A DNA stretch of 11,367 nucleotides, from contig JBIKYT010000060.1 in NCBI GenBank assembly GCA_044355095.1, positions 1 through 11,367 on the forward strand. Direction: 5' to 3'. The position numbers and the translations under genes were made by a program. The stretch is from Casp-actino8 sp044355095. GTDB lineage: Bacteria > Actinomycetota > Acidimicrobiia > Acidimicrobiales > Ilumatobacteraceae. Under the pieces are notes generated by a model. The model made no database searches. It saw only the letters and a list, made by a program, of their open reading frames with translations, and was not told where the DNA came from. Numbering within the stretch: the first letter of the stretch is position 1; each line of letters begins with the position of its first letter. This document shows positions 1 through 6,883 of this stretch, piece by piece.

Positions 1-854
1 CAGAGAAAGCCGCTGAAGGAATCGCCGGAGACATCGTTCTTGTCGACGAACCACTCAGTGGCACTCGCTTCGACACCATCGCTGCGGCTCGCCGTTTTTG
101 GAAAGAGCAAGTCGGTGCGGTGATTGCGCTAGGCGGCGACGGCACGTCACGAGACGTCGCCATCGGTTGGCCCGATGCCCCGCTTATTGCTATTTCAACT
201 GGCACCAACAACGTTTACCCGTCGGCAATTGATGGAACTTCTGCTGGCGCCGCTGCCGCATTTGTTGCAACCGGTGTCGTCAACATGTCAGATGTTGGCC
301 GACGCTCAAAAAGAGTTGTCGTCCGCGTTGACGACGGAGACAAGTCGATTGATGACCTTGCTCTTGTTGATTTGGCCTTTATCAATTCAATGTTTACTGG
401 TGCCCGTGCTGTTCGCGATCCCAACACGGTCAAAGCCGTGATCGCCGCAGTCGCCACGCCGGCAAGTACTGGGCTTTCTAGTATCGCCGGACGCATTCAT
501 CCCGTCGGTCGCTGGGATGCCTGTGGTGTGTTCGTTCGCCTCGGCGAAGGTGGTCGTAAAGTTCGCGTACCCCTTGCCCCTGGATCATTCATCACGATGG
601 AAATCGCCGAAGTTCGTCCTCTCGAACTTGGTGAAGAGATCACCATGACTGGCAAAACTATTTTGGCCTTTGACGGCGAACGCGATCTGCCCGTGAGCGC
701 TGACGGAATCGTCACTGCTCGTGTTGAGGCAAGTGGCCCACTACTCATCGATGTTGAGAAAACTCTCGTCATCGCCGCCCAATCACAGATGTTTGACGAG
801 CAAGCAAGACATGTGACAAGCAAAGATTTATACACGTCTCCGGAGGAAAACTAA
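1..854 (+). CDS. acoX: AcoX / ATP-NAD kinase-fold protein, N-terminus missing
   Basis: The reading frame is open from base 3 to the TAA at 852-854, giving 283 visible codons; the beginning lies left of the window. A GTG at 120 is an internal valine, not a start, because coding sequence continues upstream of it and the glycine-rich motif follows at once. Visible residues 44-48 are GGDGT, the nucleotide-binding motif of the NAD kinase/diacylglycerol kinase superfamily. Residues 66-70 are TGTNN followed by a proline, which is typical of AcoX rather than of housekeeping NAD kinase. AcoX proteins are found in acetoin dehydrogenase operons; their reaction is not firmly established. The next gene, an E2 acyltransferase, starts on the base after this stop, so the two are surely cotranscribed and probably translationally coupled. 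AcoX is my preferred call over a generic NAD kinase because of the neighbour and the TGTNN motif. Confidence 0.8.
   Translation, partial: EKAAEGIAGDIVLVDEPLSGTRFDTIAAARRFWKEQVGAVIALGGDGTSRDVAIGWPDAPLIAISTGTNNVYPSAIDGTSAGAAAAFVATGVVNMSDVGRRSKRVVVRVDDGDKSIDDLALVDLAFINSMFTGARAVRDPNTVKAVIAAVATPASTGLSSIAGRIHPVGRWDACGVFVRLGEGGRKVRVPLAPGSFITMEIAEVRPLELGEEITMTGKTILAFDGERDLPVSADGIVTARVEASGPLLIDVEKTLVIAAQSQMFDEQARHVTSKDLYTSPEEN
842..854 (+). promoter_or_regulatory. Shine-Dalgarno for the E2 gene inside the acoX 3' end
   Basis: GGAGG at 842-846 lies 8 bases before the ATG at 855, within the last codons of the acoX-like gene. The acoX stop TAA directly abuts the E2 start (TAAATG). This fixes the E2 start and suggests translational coupling between the two genes. 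Confidence 0.75.
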
Positions 855-2354
855 ATGTCCACTGAATTCATCATGCCCAAACTCGGACTCACTATGGAAG
901 AGGGCACCATTCTCGAGTGGCTCGTTGAAGACGGTACCGAGATCACGCAAGGTATGGCAGTCCTTCGCATTGAGACCGACAAAGTTGAAAGCGATGTTGA
1001 ATCGCCAGGTGCTGGACGTTTCCATCGCGTCGGCAATCAAGGTGACACGTATCCATGTGGCGCATTGATCGGTTATCTGTTGGCTGACGGAGAAGAACCG
1101 CCCGTAGCAAAAGCCCCAGCATCTCCCACTCCCGTGGCGGCGCAAACATCTTCACCAGTCGCATCTTCAGCACCAACCGCGTCAAACGTTGCTACCTTGC
1201 CGCGCCGCGAGGGTCGTTTGTTTGCCTCGCCGAATGCCCGCCGTGTGGCCAAAGAACTCGGCATTGATATCGAGACTGTTGTCGGCAGTGGACCCGAGGG
1301 TCGCATCACTTCAGAAGATGTTGAAGAGGCCCATAAGAATCCGAATGCACCGCGTGCTGTATCTGGTTCTGCGCCGTCATCAACTCCAGCAATAGCCGTT
1401 GCCCCAATTCTGTCGTCCAATGGCAACGTGCTCGCCACTGCCGCAGCACGCCAACTCGCCGAGTTGTTGGGTGTTGATCTTGCTCAAGTTCCTTATGACG
1501 CCACCGACGGTCGTGTCACCAAAGATGGTGTTGCAGCGTTCGTACGGGCGCAACTCGCAGGTTCACGCTCTCCCAGCACGCCCGCAACGCCCGCTCAATC
1601 ATCAACTTCAAGCGCTGAGAAATCAACCACGGTCCTCGCACCTGCCAGTCAGACACCGACGTCGATTAAAAAAATCTCCGGTATGCGTGGCACGATCGCC
1701 AAGCGCATGCAGTCGTCGTTACAAGACATGGCGCAACTGACATTGCACATGGACGCCGATCTTGACGCCATCGTCGAAGATCGCGAGTCACGTAAATCTT
1801 CAAGTCATGGCGAAAATTCAAGTAACAGCCTTCCGGGCTTCACCGATTACGTGATCGCCGCTGCTGCACGAGCATTGAAACTGCACCCGATCGTCAACTC
1901 ACAAGTCACTGCCGAAGGTATTGCCCTTCTCCCCGAGATTCATGTGAGCATGGCCGTCGCACTCCCCGAGGGACTCATCGTGCCGGTCATCAAGAACACC
2001 ACGTCACTTGACCTGTCAACACTCGCTGCTGAGACCAAGCGTTTGTCCGGAGCAGCCCGCGAAGGCAAGTTGGGTCTTGCCGAACTTGAAGGCGGAACCT
2101 TCTCGGTGAGCACCCTTGGCATGTTTGGCGTCGACGGCTTTACCCCCGTTATCAACCCGCCCAACACTGCGATCCTCGGTGTCGGTCGCTTACGCGATGA
2201 TGTCGTGGTCAGCAAGAAAGGCAAGGTGTCGACTGTCAAGCGCATGACCCTCAGCCTCACCTGGGATCACCGAGTCTTTGATGGCGCCCCAGCTGCCGAG
2301 TTCTGCAAGTCGATCGTCGATCTGCTTGCCGATCCCTCAGCGTTGAACAAGTAA
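855..2354 (+). CDS. 2-oxo-acid/acetoin dehydrogenase E2 acyltransferase with two subunit-binding domains
   Basis: This 499-residue protein is the dihydrolipoamide acyltransferase (E2) core of a 2-oxo-acid or acetoin dehydrogenase complex. It takes an acyl group from E1 on its lipoyl arm and passes it to CoA. Residues 1-77 are a lipoyl domain, with the lipoylated lysine at K43 in the TDKVES motif. An Ala/Pro/Ser linker follows. Residues 122-158 form a canonical peripheral-subunit-binding domain (ASPNARR...GRITSEDV). A second, diverged copy occupies about 192-230 (ATAAARQLAELLGVDL...DGRVTKDGV). After another flexible linker, 271-497 is the catalytic domain, ending with the active-site motif DHRVFDG (H472, D476). 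Most E2 proteins carry one binding domain. It follows acoX without a gap, so acetoin (AcoC-like) is the best guess for the complex, but pyruvate or branched-chain 2-oxo acids remain possible because E1 is not in the window. Confidence 0.9.
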   Translation: MSTEFIMPKLGLTMEEGTILEWLVEDGTEITQGMAVLRIETDKVESDVESPGAGRFHRVGNQGDTYPCGALIGYLLADGEEPPVAKAPASPTPVAAQTSSPVASSAPTASNVATLPRREGRLFASPNARRVAKELGIDIETVVGSGPEGRITSEDVEEAHKNPNAPRAVSGSAPSSTPAIAVAPILSSNGNVLATAAARQLAELLGVDLAQVPYDATDGRVTKDGVAAFVRAQLAGSRSPSTPATPAQSSTSSAEKSTTVLAPASQTPTSIKKISGMRGTIAKRMQSSLQDMAQLTLHMDADLDAIVEDRESRKSSSHGENSSNSLPGFTDYVIAAAARALKLHPIVNSQVTAEGIALLPEIHVSMAVALPEGLIVPVIKNTTSLDLSTLAAETKRLSGAAREGKLGLAELEGGTFSVSTLGMFGVDGFTPVINPPNTAILGVGRLRDDVVVSKKGKVSTVKRMTLSLTWDHRVFDGAPAAEFCKSIVDLLADPSALNK

Positions 2355-2356
2355 CT

Positions 2357-2379
2357 CTCGCGGTTGTCTTAGCCGCGGG
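2357..2379. terminator. Hairpin between convergent E2 and LLM genes, possible bidirectional terminator
   Basis: CGCGGTT at 2359-2365 pairs with AGCCGCG at 2371-2377 (one G-T wobble) around a 5-base loop. Two further weak pairs extend the stem outward to 2357/2379. It spans the 14-bp gap between the two stop codons and the last codons of the minus-strand gene. There is no T-run on either side, so it is not a classical intrinsic terminator. Confidence 0.3.
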
Positions 2380-3280
2380 CGGCTTCAACGACCGGCAAGA
2401 AACGTTCAGGAACATCGAGCCAGTCTTCAGGCTTTTCAATGTCTTGCCAGAAGTTGTGCTCAAGTGTGAGTTCAACGAACCCAGCTTCACGACAGGCAAT
2501 AGCATCGGCAACAAGCGCCGCCATGTTGTCTCCATCGGCGGCACGCGGAGCAAGCGGTCCCTGAATAAACGAGCGATAGTAAATCTCAAGTGGCATCTGA
2601 TCTGCACTGCGTTTCTCATTGAGACCCGCCACAATTTTTTGCACTTTGCCAATTGGCATACCTGCAGGGTTCCATGCATCAAACCATTTCGCCGTACGCG
2701 CCATTCCATCGGCCGACCACATTCCCGACAGCAATTTGGGACGAGGGCTCTGCACGGGCTTCGGGCTCACGAACGAACTCGGTATCGAAAAGATGGGTCC
2801 CTCGTACGACACAGGGTCTTCTTGCCAACACGCCAACATCGCCGGAATGAAATCATCCATACGGCGACCGCGCGTTTCAATCTCGGTTCCGGAAGCGGAG
2901 TGCTCTTCAGCGTTCCAGCCAACGCCGAGACCAACAATTAAACGACCATTGCACATCTGGTCAATAGTTGCGAGTCTTTGCGCTAACGGCACGGGCCAAT
3001 GGTTACCTGCAACCAAAATGCTGGTTCCTAGACGAACCTTTGACGTAATGCCGGCAACAAAAGCCAGAGTCTCAGTGGGCGCGAATACCGACTTGTACTG
3101 ATGTGGCGGCATGCGATCGGGTCCGCCATATCCACGAATCGGCTTTTCTGGGTACATGAAATGATCCTGAACCCACAGCGCTTCATACCCCATCGCTTCA
3201 GCACGACGAGCAAACTCAGCAACGATGTCGGCCCGTACTTGGGCACCAAGTTGTGGCAAACATAATCCAACACCGGTCAC
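2369..3280 (-). CDS. LLM-class (luciferase-like) flavin oxidoreductase, probably F420-dependent
   Basis: This 303-residue protein belongs to the bacterial luciferase-like monooxygenase superfamily, a TIM-barrel that uses F420 or FMN to reduce or oxidise small organic substrates in the cytosol. Evidence is the N-terminal strand with GLCLPQ, the WVQDHF segment around residue 36, the VRLGTSILV strand near 82-90 and the family hallmark GLGVGW at 117-122 followed by acidic residues. Length fits the family (about 280-350). The start is GTG at 3280; no in-frame ATG exists before an upstream TGA, and the ribosome site (GGAAA) is weak. It is the third gene of a minus-strand unit, 27 bp after the nitroreductase gene. 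Use of F420 is inferred from the likely actinobacterial host and not shown by a specific residue; an FMNH2-dependent monooxygenase is the alternative. Confidence 0.85.
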   Translation of the reverse strand: MTGVGLCLPQLGAQVRADIVAEFARRAEAMGYEALWVQDHFMYPEKPIRGYGGPDRMPPHQYKSVFAPTETLAFVAGITSKVRLGTSILVAGNHWPVPLAQRLATIDQMCNGRLIVGLGVGWNAEEHSASGTEIETRGRRMDDFIPAMLACWQEDPVSYEGPIFSIPSSFVSPKPVQSPRPKLLSGMWSADGMARTAKWFDAWNPAGMPIGKVQKIVAGLNEKRSADQMPLEIYYRSFIQGPLAPRAADGDNMAALVADAIACREAGFVELTLEHNFWQDIEKPEDWLDVPERFLPVVEAARG

Positions 3281-3307
3281 GAGATATTTCCGTTCATAAT
3301 GTTTCCC

Positions 3308-3913
3308 TCACGAAAATGTCTCCCAACAAATCACTTCATCAACTGGCTTGCGGTTGACACTGGCGAACTTCTTTTCGGGGTACCCCATCGCGATTGCGGT
3401 ACCCAAGTACGCATCATCGGGCAAACCCAATTCTTCTCTGAACTTTTGCTCAGCCACAAAATGAAACGTCGTGAACGTAGTTCCGAGTCCGAGTGACCGA
3501 GCCGCCAAAACCAAGTTCTGCGAAGCCGGATACACCGTTGACCACACAAACTTTTCATTCGGATCATGGGGCGGGTATTGATTAAACCCGACGACAAAAA
3601 TCCATACCGGCACATCGGCAAAGCCTTCAACCAATCGGCGAGCACCAGCCATCATTTTGTCGCGTGATGCGTCACCAGTTGGTCCACCCGAAAAGTGCGA
3701 TCCGAGCATGGCTTGAACCGCAGTCGCCATTCGTTCTTTACGGGCACGATCACGCACCACAACAAATTTCCAGTTTTGGCTGTTGCCAGGGTTCGACGCA
3801 TACGTCGCAGCTTGAATGACTTGTTTGATGAGTTCTCCGGGAACCTCATCGGTTTTGAGATGTCGCATCGCAATACACGTACGCATCATTTCAATCACGT
3901 CGATTTCAGACAC
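3308..3913 (-). CDS. Nitroreductase-family FMN oxidoreductase
   Basis: This 201-residue protein has the nitroreductase fold, normally a dimer with FMN at the interface and NAD(P)H as donor. Visible signatures are the SNPGNSQNW segment (residues 40-48) followed by a hydrophobic strand, the ASQNLVLAARSLGLGT helix (about 130-145) that binds FMN in the family, and the C-terminal LGTAIAMGYPE strand (about 160-170). The first FMN-phosphate arginine region reads AMRHLK, close to the usual R-x-x-R-x-F but not identical. The start is GTG at 3913, with a purine-rich GAGAGA upstream. It begins 13 bp after the Rieske oxygenase stop, so it is cotranscribed. Members act on nitro compounds, enones, flavins or iodotyrosines. 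Here it might reduce an intermediate of the pathway or feed electrons to the oxygenase; neither is shown by the sequence. Confidence 0.88.
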   Translation of the reverse strand: MSEIDVIEMMRTCIAMRHLKTDEVPGELIKQVIQAATYASNPGNSQNWKFVVVRDRARKERMATAVQAMLGSHFSGGPTGDASRDKMMAGARRLVEGFADVPVWIFVVGFNQYPPHDPNEKFVWSTVYPASQNLVLAARSLGLGTTFTTFHFVAEQKFREELGLPDDAYLGTAIAMGYPEKKFASVNRKPVDEVICWETFS

Positions 3914-3926
3914 CGAAATCTCTCAA

Positions 3927-5135
3927 TCAGTAGTTCGTGATGCGGCCCGCATCAATGCCATTGCGGAACAATTCATTGAGATCTTCATCAGCGGTGACTA
4001 ACAACGCGTCAAGCCAACCGTGCACATACTGTGCTCCACCTTCGTTGCGACCAAAGTGCAGAACTTTCTTCGCCCCAGTCTTAACGGTGCGCTGTATCTT
4101 CAATCCAGTTGCGTAGTCCTCATCACGTACAACGTTCTCGAGGAACGCAATCTGCTTGTTGGCGGCTTCGATGAACTCATCGGTCTTCGGCGCAGTTGAA
4201 ATGAAGTCAAGATACGTCACCGATTCGTCGGCCGTGGCCCCAGGGAACACGCGAGCGACCTGATAAATCTTGTGACCTTCAATTTCGAAGCCAGCGATTG
4301 AACCGTGTGGGAAAACACTCCACACACCACCAGTTAAAACTGACTCTGGCCATTCAGAAGTTGGTCGGCCTTCAAGTTTTGCCCAGTTGCCACGCGGACC
4401 AGTCACACGCTGATGGGGTCCGACGCGATGGAACAGCGCATCGGGTGACATGTCGGGACCAAAGGTGTTCTTATGCAGAATTGGTAGGTGATAAAAGTCG
4501 ACGTAGCCGTCGAATGAGATCTTCCAGTTTGGTCCCGCCAAAATCCGGGTTCCGAAATGATTCATACTGGCGAAATCACAAAACTCAAGCATCTCGTCGT
4601 AGCCCGCAAAGAAAGCATCAAAATCAAGTTTCGAATCGGGCGACAAAGTCACCCAAATCAATCCAGCACGTTCAGCGATTGGCAACTGCGTGAGACCGAG
4701 ACATGATGTATCAAGTTGACCGAAATCGTCTTGTTTGAAAATACCAACAAGGTCGCCCTCTTGGTTATAAGTCCAGTTGTGATACGGGCACGCAAAGCGT
4801 CGTGCCGTGCCGACGCCTGGGTCAACGAGTTGCGCACCACGGTGACTACACATGTTGACGAATGCCCGAGCAATGCCGTCAGCTCCACGAGAAATGAGCA
4901 CGGGCATGCCAACAACATCAATGGCTTTATACGTATTGACTTCTTTGATTTCGGCAGTCATGGCGAGCAACAACGGAACGCGCTTGAAGATCAGGTCAAC
5001 TTCGCGCTGCCAACGTTCGGGATCAAAGTAGTTCGAGGCAGGAATCGTGGTAACCGATTCGGTGAGGTGCACGGTTCCGGCTTTGTTATGCGCAATCGTG
5101 CGCTCGGCCATTGCGACAAGTTTCTCGCGGCTCAT
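3927..5135 (-). CDS. Rieske non-haem iron oxygenase, large (alpha) subunit
   Basis: This 402-residue protein is an aromatic-ring-hydroxylating-type oxygenase alpha subunit. The [2Fe-2S] Rieske centre ligands are C96-x-H98 and C116-x2-H119, separated by 17 residues. The catalytic domain has NWK at 203-205 and then D209, D213, H216 and H221 in DGYVDFYHLPILH, giving the two histidines of the 2-His-1-carboxylate iron site; D340 in RDEDY is the likely third ligand. The Asp (D209/D213) bridging Rieske and mononuclear sites between subunits also appears present. ATG at 5135 is preceded by a G-rich stretch that may act as ribosome site. No beta subunit, ferredoxin or reductase gene adjoins it, suggesting an alpha-only (monooxygenase or demethylase-like) enzyme. 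It is the first gene of a three-gene unit with the nitroreductase and LLM genes. The substrate cannot be assigned. Confidence 0.92.
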   Translation of the reverse strand: MSREKLVAMAERTIAHNKAGTVHLTESVTTIPASNYFDPERWQREVDLIFKRVPLLLAMTAEIKEVNTYKAIDVVGMPVLISRGADGIARAFVNMCSHRGAQLVDPGVGTARRFACPYHNWTYNQEGDLVGIFKQDDFGQLDTSCLGLTQLPIAERAGLIWVTLSPDSKLDFDAFFAGYDEMLEFCDFASMNHFGTRILAGPNWKISFDGYVDFYHLPILHKNTFGPDMSPDALFHRVGPHQRVTGPRGNWAKLEGRPTSEWPESVLTGGVWSVFPHGSIAGFEIEGHKIYQVARVFPGATADESVTYLDFISTAPKTDEFIEAANKQIAFLENVVRDEDYATGLKIQRTVKTGAKKVLHFGRNEGGAQYVHGWLDALLVTADEDLNELFRNGIDAGRITNY

Positions 5136-5203
5136 AGTTACCCCCCATGTACCTCGGACAGCGTGCTGCTGCGTGGTTTCAGCCTAGATGTTTCAATTCA
5201 GTT

Positions 5204-5225
5204 CAAACGATTGCTCGTACGTTTG
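5204..5225. promoter_or_regulatory. Interrupted palindrome upstream of the Rieske operon, candidate operator
   Basis: CAAACG at 5204-5209 and CGTTTG at 5220-5225 form perfect 6-bp arms separated by 10 bases. The site lies 69-90 bases before the Rieske start, in the 110-bp gap that separates this gene from the dehydrogenase gene upstream. Size and placement fit a dimeric repressor or activator site. I see no convincing -35/-10 pair in this gap, and no regulator gene in the cluster. Confidence 0.35.
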
Positions 5226-5245
5226 CTTGTCAGTCGTTGAATATC

Positions 5246-6169
5246 TCAGTCGTTTTGCAATAGATGCACGAGGCTGCTGGTATCCCAGCGACTTCCACCG
5301 CGAGCACTGACCTGGGCATAGAACTGATCAACCAACGCAGTCATAGGCAAGCGGGCACCGTTGCGGTTTGCCTCATCGAGACAGATGCCCAAGTCTTTGC
5401 GCATCCACTCAACGGCAAAGCCAAACTCAAATTCACCACGGTTCATGGTGCTGGCACGATTGTCCATCTGCCAGCTTGCCGCTGCACCCTTGCCGATGAC
5501 CTCGACCAACTTGTCAACATCAAGACCGGCCCGTTGCGCGAAATTGACTCCTTCGGCCAGACCCTGCACGATTCCGGCGATACAGATCTGATTCACCATT
5601 TTGGCTAGTTGGCCAGCCCCTGCTTTGCCGAGACGCTCGCACGCCCGTGAGTACGGAGCAATCGCTGCCTTGGCCCGCTGAAACACCGCCTCATCATCGC
5701 TACCGCACATAATCGTCAATGCACCGTTCTGCGCTCCGGCTTGACCACCAGACACTGGGGCATCAACGAAACCAATCCCCCGCTCGGCACATGCCACCGA
5801 CAACTCTCGAGCCACATCGGCCGACGCCGTGGTGTGGTCGATCAAAATTGAACCAGGCTTCATTCCTGCCAGCGCACCCTGCGGGCCATAAACAACCGAG
5901 CGCACATCGTCGTCGTTACCAACGCACATCATCACGAAATCGGCATATTCAACGGCCTCAACCGGCGTGGGCTTGGCGAAGCCACGATTGAGGGCAACCC
6001 ACGCCAAAGCCTTAGGAGCCGAGCGGTTGTACACCGTGATCTGGTAATCGGCCTTGGCTAAGTGACTCGCCATGGGGGCACCCATGACTCCGAGTCCGAG
6101 AAATGCCACTTTGGGGCCGGTGCCGATTGTAGGAATTGGTCCGGTTGCGTCTTCAGGAGTTTGTGCCAT
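5246..6169 (-). CDS. 3-hydroxyisobutyrate dehydrogenase-family oxidoreductase
   Basis: With the ATG at 6169 this is a 307-residue NAD(P)-dependent beta-hydroxyacid dehydrogenase (6-phosphogluconate/3-hydroxyisobutyrate dehydrogenase superfamily). GLGVMG at residues 25-30 is the dinucleotide-binding loop, DAPVSGG (136-142) is the substrate-binding signature, GAGQLAKMVNQ contains the catalytic lysine K190 and N193, and KDL at 258-260 is conserved in the C-terminal helical domain. The family oxidises beta-hydroxy acids to semialdehydes, or in some members reduces succinic semialdehyde or glyoxylate. The frame stays open to 6316, but a longer product would overlap the divergent VOC gene and add no conserved sequence; 6169 leaves about 18 residues before the Rossmann fold. 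AGAGGG upstream is very close to this ATG, so the start is not fully settled. It precedes the Rieske gene by 110 bp and may share its operon. Confidence 0.88.
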   Translation of the reverse strand: MAQTPEDATGPIPTIGTGPKVAFLGLGVMGAPMASHLAKADYQITVYNRSAPKALAWVALNRGFAKPTPVEAVEYADFVMMCVGNDDDVRSVVYGPQGALAGMKPGSILIDHTTASADVARELSVACAERGIGFVDAPVSGGQAGAQNGALTIMCGSDDEAVFQRAKAAIAPYSRACERLGKAGAGQLAKMVNQICIAGIVQGLAEGVNFAQRAGLDVDKLVEVIGKGAAASWQMDNRASTMNRGEFEFGFAVEWMRKDLGICLDEANRNGARLPMTALVDQFYAQVSARGGSRWDTSSLVHLLQND

Positions 6170-6202
6170 GCCCTCTAGTTTGTCAGGCTCTGAGGTACCA
6201 CC

Positions 6203-6868
6203 ATGAGCAAAAACCTTCATATTGACCATCTCGTTTACGCGACCCCCGATCTGGCGGCCGCCGTCGCCGACATCGAAGCCCGTTTCGGCGTCGCCCCGAC
6301 CCCGGGCGGAGCCCATGTTGGGCTCGGAACTTTCAATGCGTTGCTTGGTCTAGGCGGACGCACCTATCTCGAAATTGTTGGGCCCGACCCCGCTCAACCC
6401 GAACCCGTCAACCCGCGCCCCTTTGGCATTGATGATTTAACTGAGCCGTCACTCGTTGCATGGTGTGCCTCTCCCCAACGTCCACTCGTTGATGTCGTGC
6501 AGGCCGCTCGTGAAGCTGGGTTTGATCCAGGCGATGTGCGCGCCATGAGTCGACAACGTCCCGATGGCGTGTTGCTCGAATGGGAATTGACGCTCACATC
6601 ACTTCCCATTCCCGAAGGCGGCGTGCTTCCGTTCTTTATTGATTGGGGTCGTACAGTTCATCCAACCGCCGACATGCCTATTGGTGGAACATTGATGGCG
6701 CTCGATCTCTTTCATCCGCAGCCACGAACAATTGATTTGTTCTTGTCGGCAGTCAGTGATGAAGCACAACTTGGTGATGAAGAAGCCAACATCACTCTCA
6801 ACTACGCCGACAATGCAAAGTTGACCGCCGAAATTCTGACCGCCAACGGTTTAGTGATTCTTCACTAA
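6203..6868 (+). CDS. VOC-superfamily glyoxalase-like domain protein
   Basis: This 221-residue protein resembles the glyoxalase-like (Glyoxalase_3 type) branch of the vicinal-oxygen-chelate superfamily. The N-terminal module has IDHLVYATPDL with H9, then GAHVGLGTFNALLGL with H38, GT and N45, and TYLEIVGPD with E57. These match the usual order of candidate metal ligands and the H-x3-GT-x-N pattern of the family. The second half contains the typical LLEWELTL and PFFIDWG segments. The start ATG has GAGG 8 bases upstream. Members include lyases, isomerases and proteins of unknown activity; no reaction can be named. It is the only plus-strand gene inside the minus-strand catabolic group, diverging from the dehydrogenase gene with a gap of only 33 bp and converging on the SDR gene. 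Confidence 0.8.
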   Translation: MSKNLHIDHLVYATPDLAAAVADIEARFGVAPTPGGAHVGLGTFNALLGLGGRTYLEIVGPDPAQPEPVNPRPFGIDDLTEPSLVAWCASPQRPLVDVVQAAREAGFDPGDVRAMSRQRPDGVLLEWELTLTSLPIPEGGVLPFFIDWGRTVHPTADMPIGGTLMALDLFHPQPRTIDLFLSAVSDEAQLGDEEANITLNYADNAKLTAEILTANGLVILH

Positions 6869-6883
6869 CTGATCTGGGTTAGT
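6851..6883. terminator. Two overlapping hairpins at the VOC/SDR convergent 3' ends
   Basis: TTAGTGA (6851-6857) pairs perfectly with TCACTAA (6862-6868) across a 4-base loop, and the stem ends exactly on the VOC stop codon. ACTAAC (6864-6869) can instead pair with GTTAGT (6878-6883). The two stems share 6864-6868 and exclude each other. No T-run follows, so a role as a convergent, bidirectional terminator is an inference. Confidence 0.35.

Noticed and set aside
120..122. GTG at 120 as the start of the acoX gene
   Set aside because: The frame is open to the window edge with protein-like sequence, and the start would sit directly on the GGDGT strand, cutting the N-terminal fold.
4716..5240. 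174-codon plus-strand frame opposite the Rieske gene
   Set aside because: It is antisense to the conserved Rieske coding sequence, with no ribosome site or recognisable motif.
6170..6316. N-terminal extension of the HIBADH-like frame by 49 codons
   Set aside because: It would overlap the start of the divergent VOC gene by over 100 bp, and its Gly/Arg-rich sequence matches nothing in the family.
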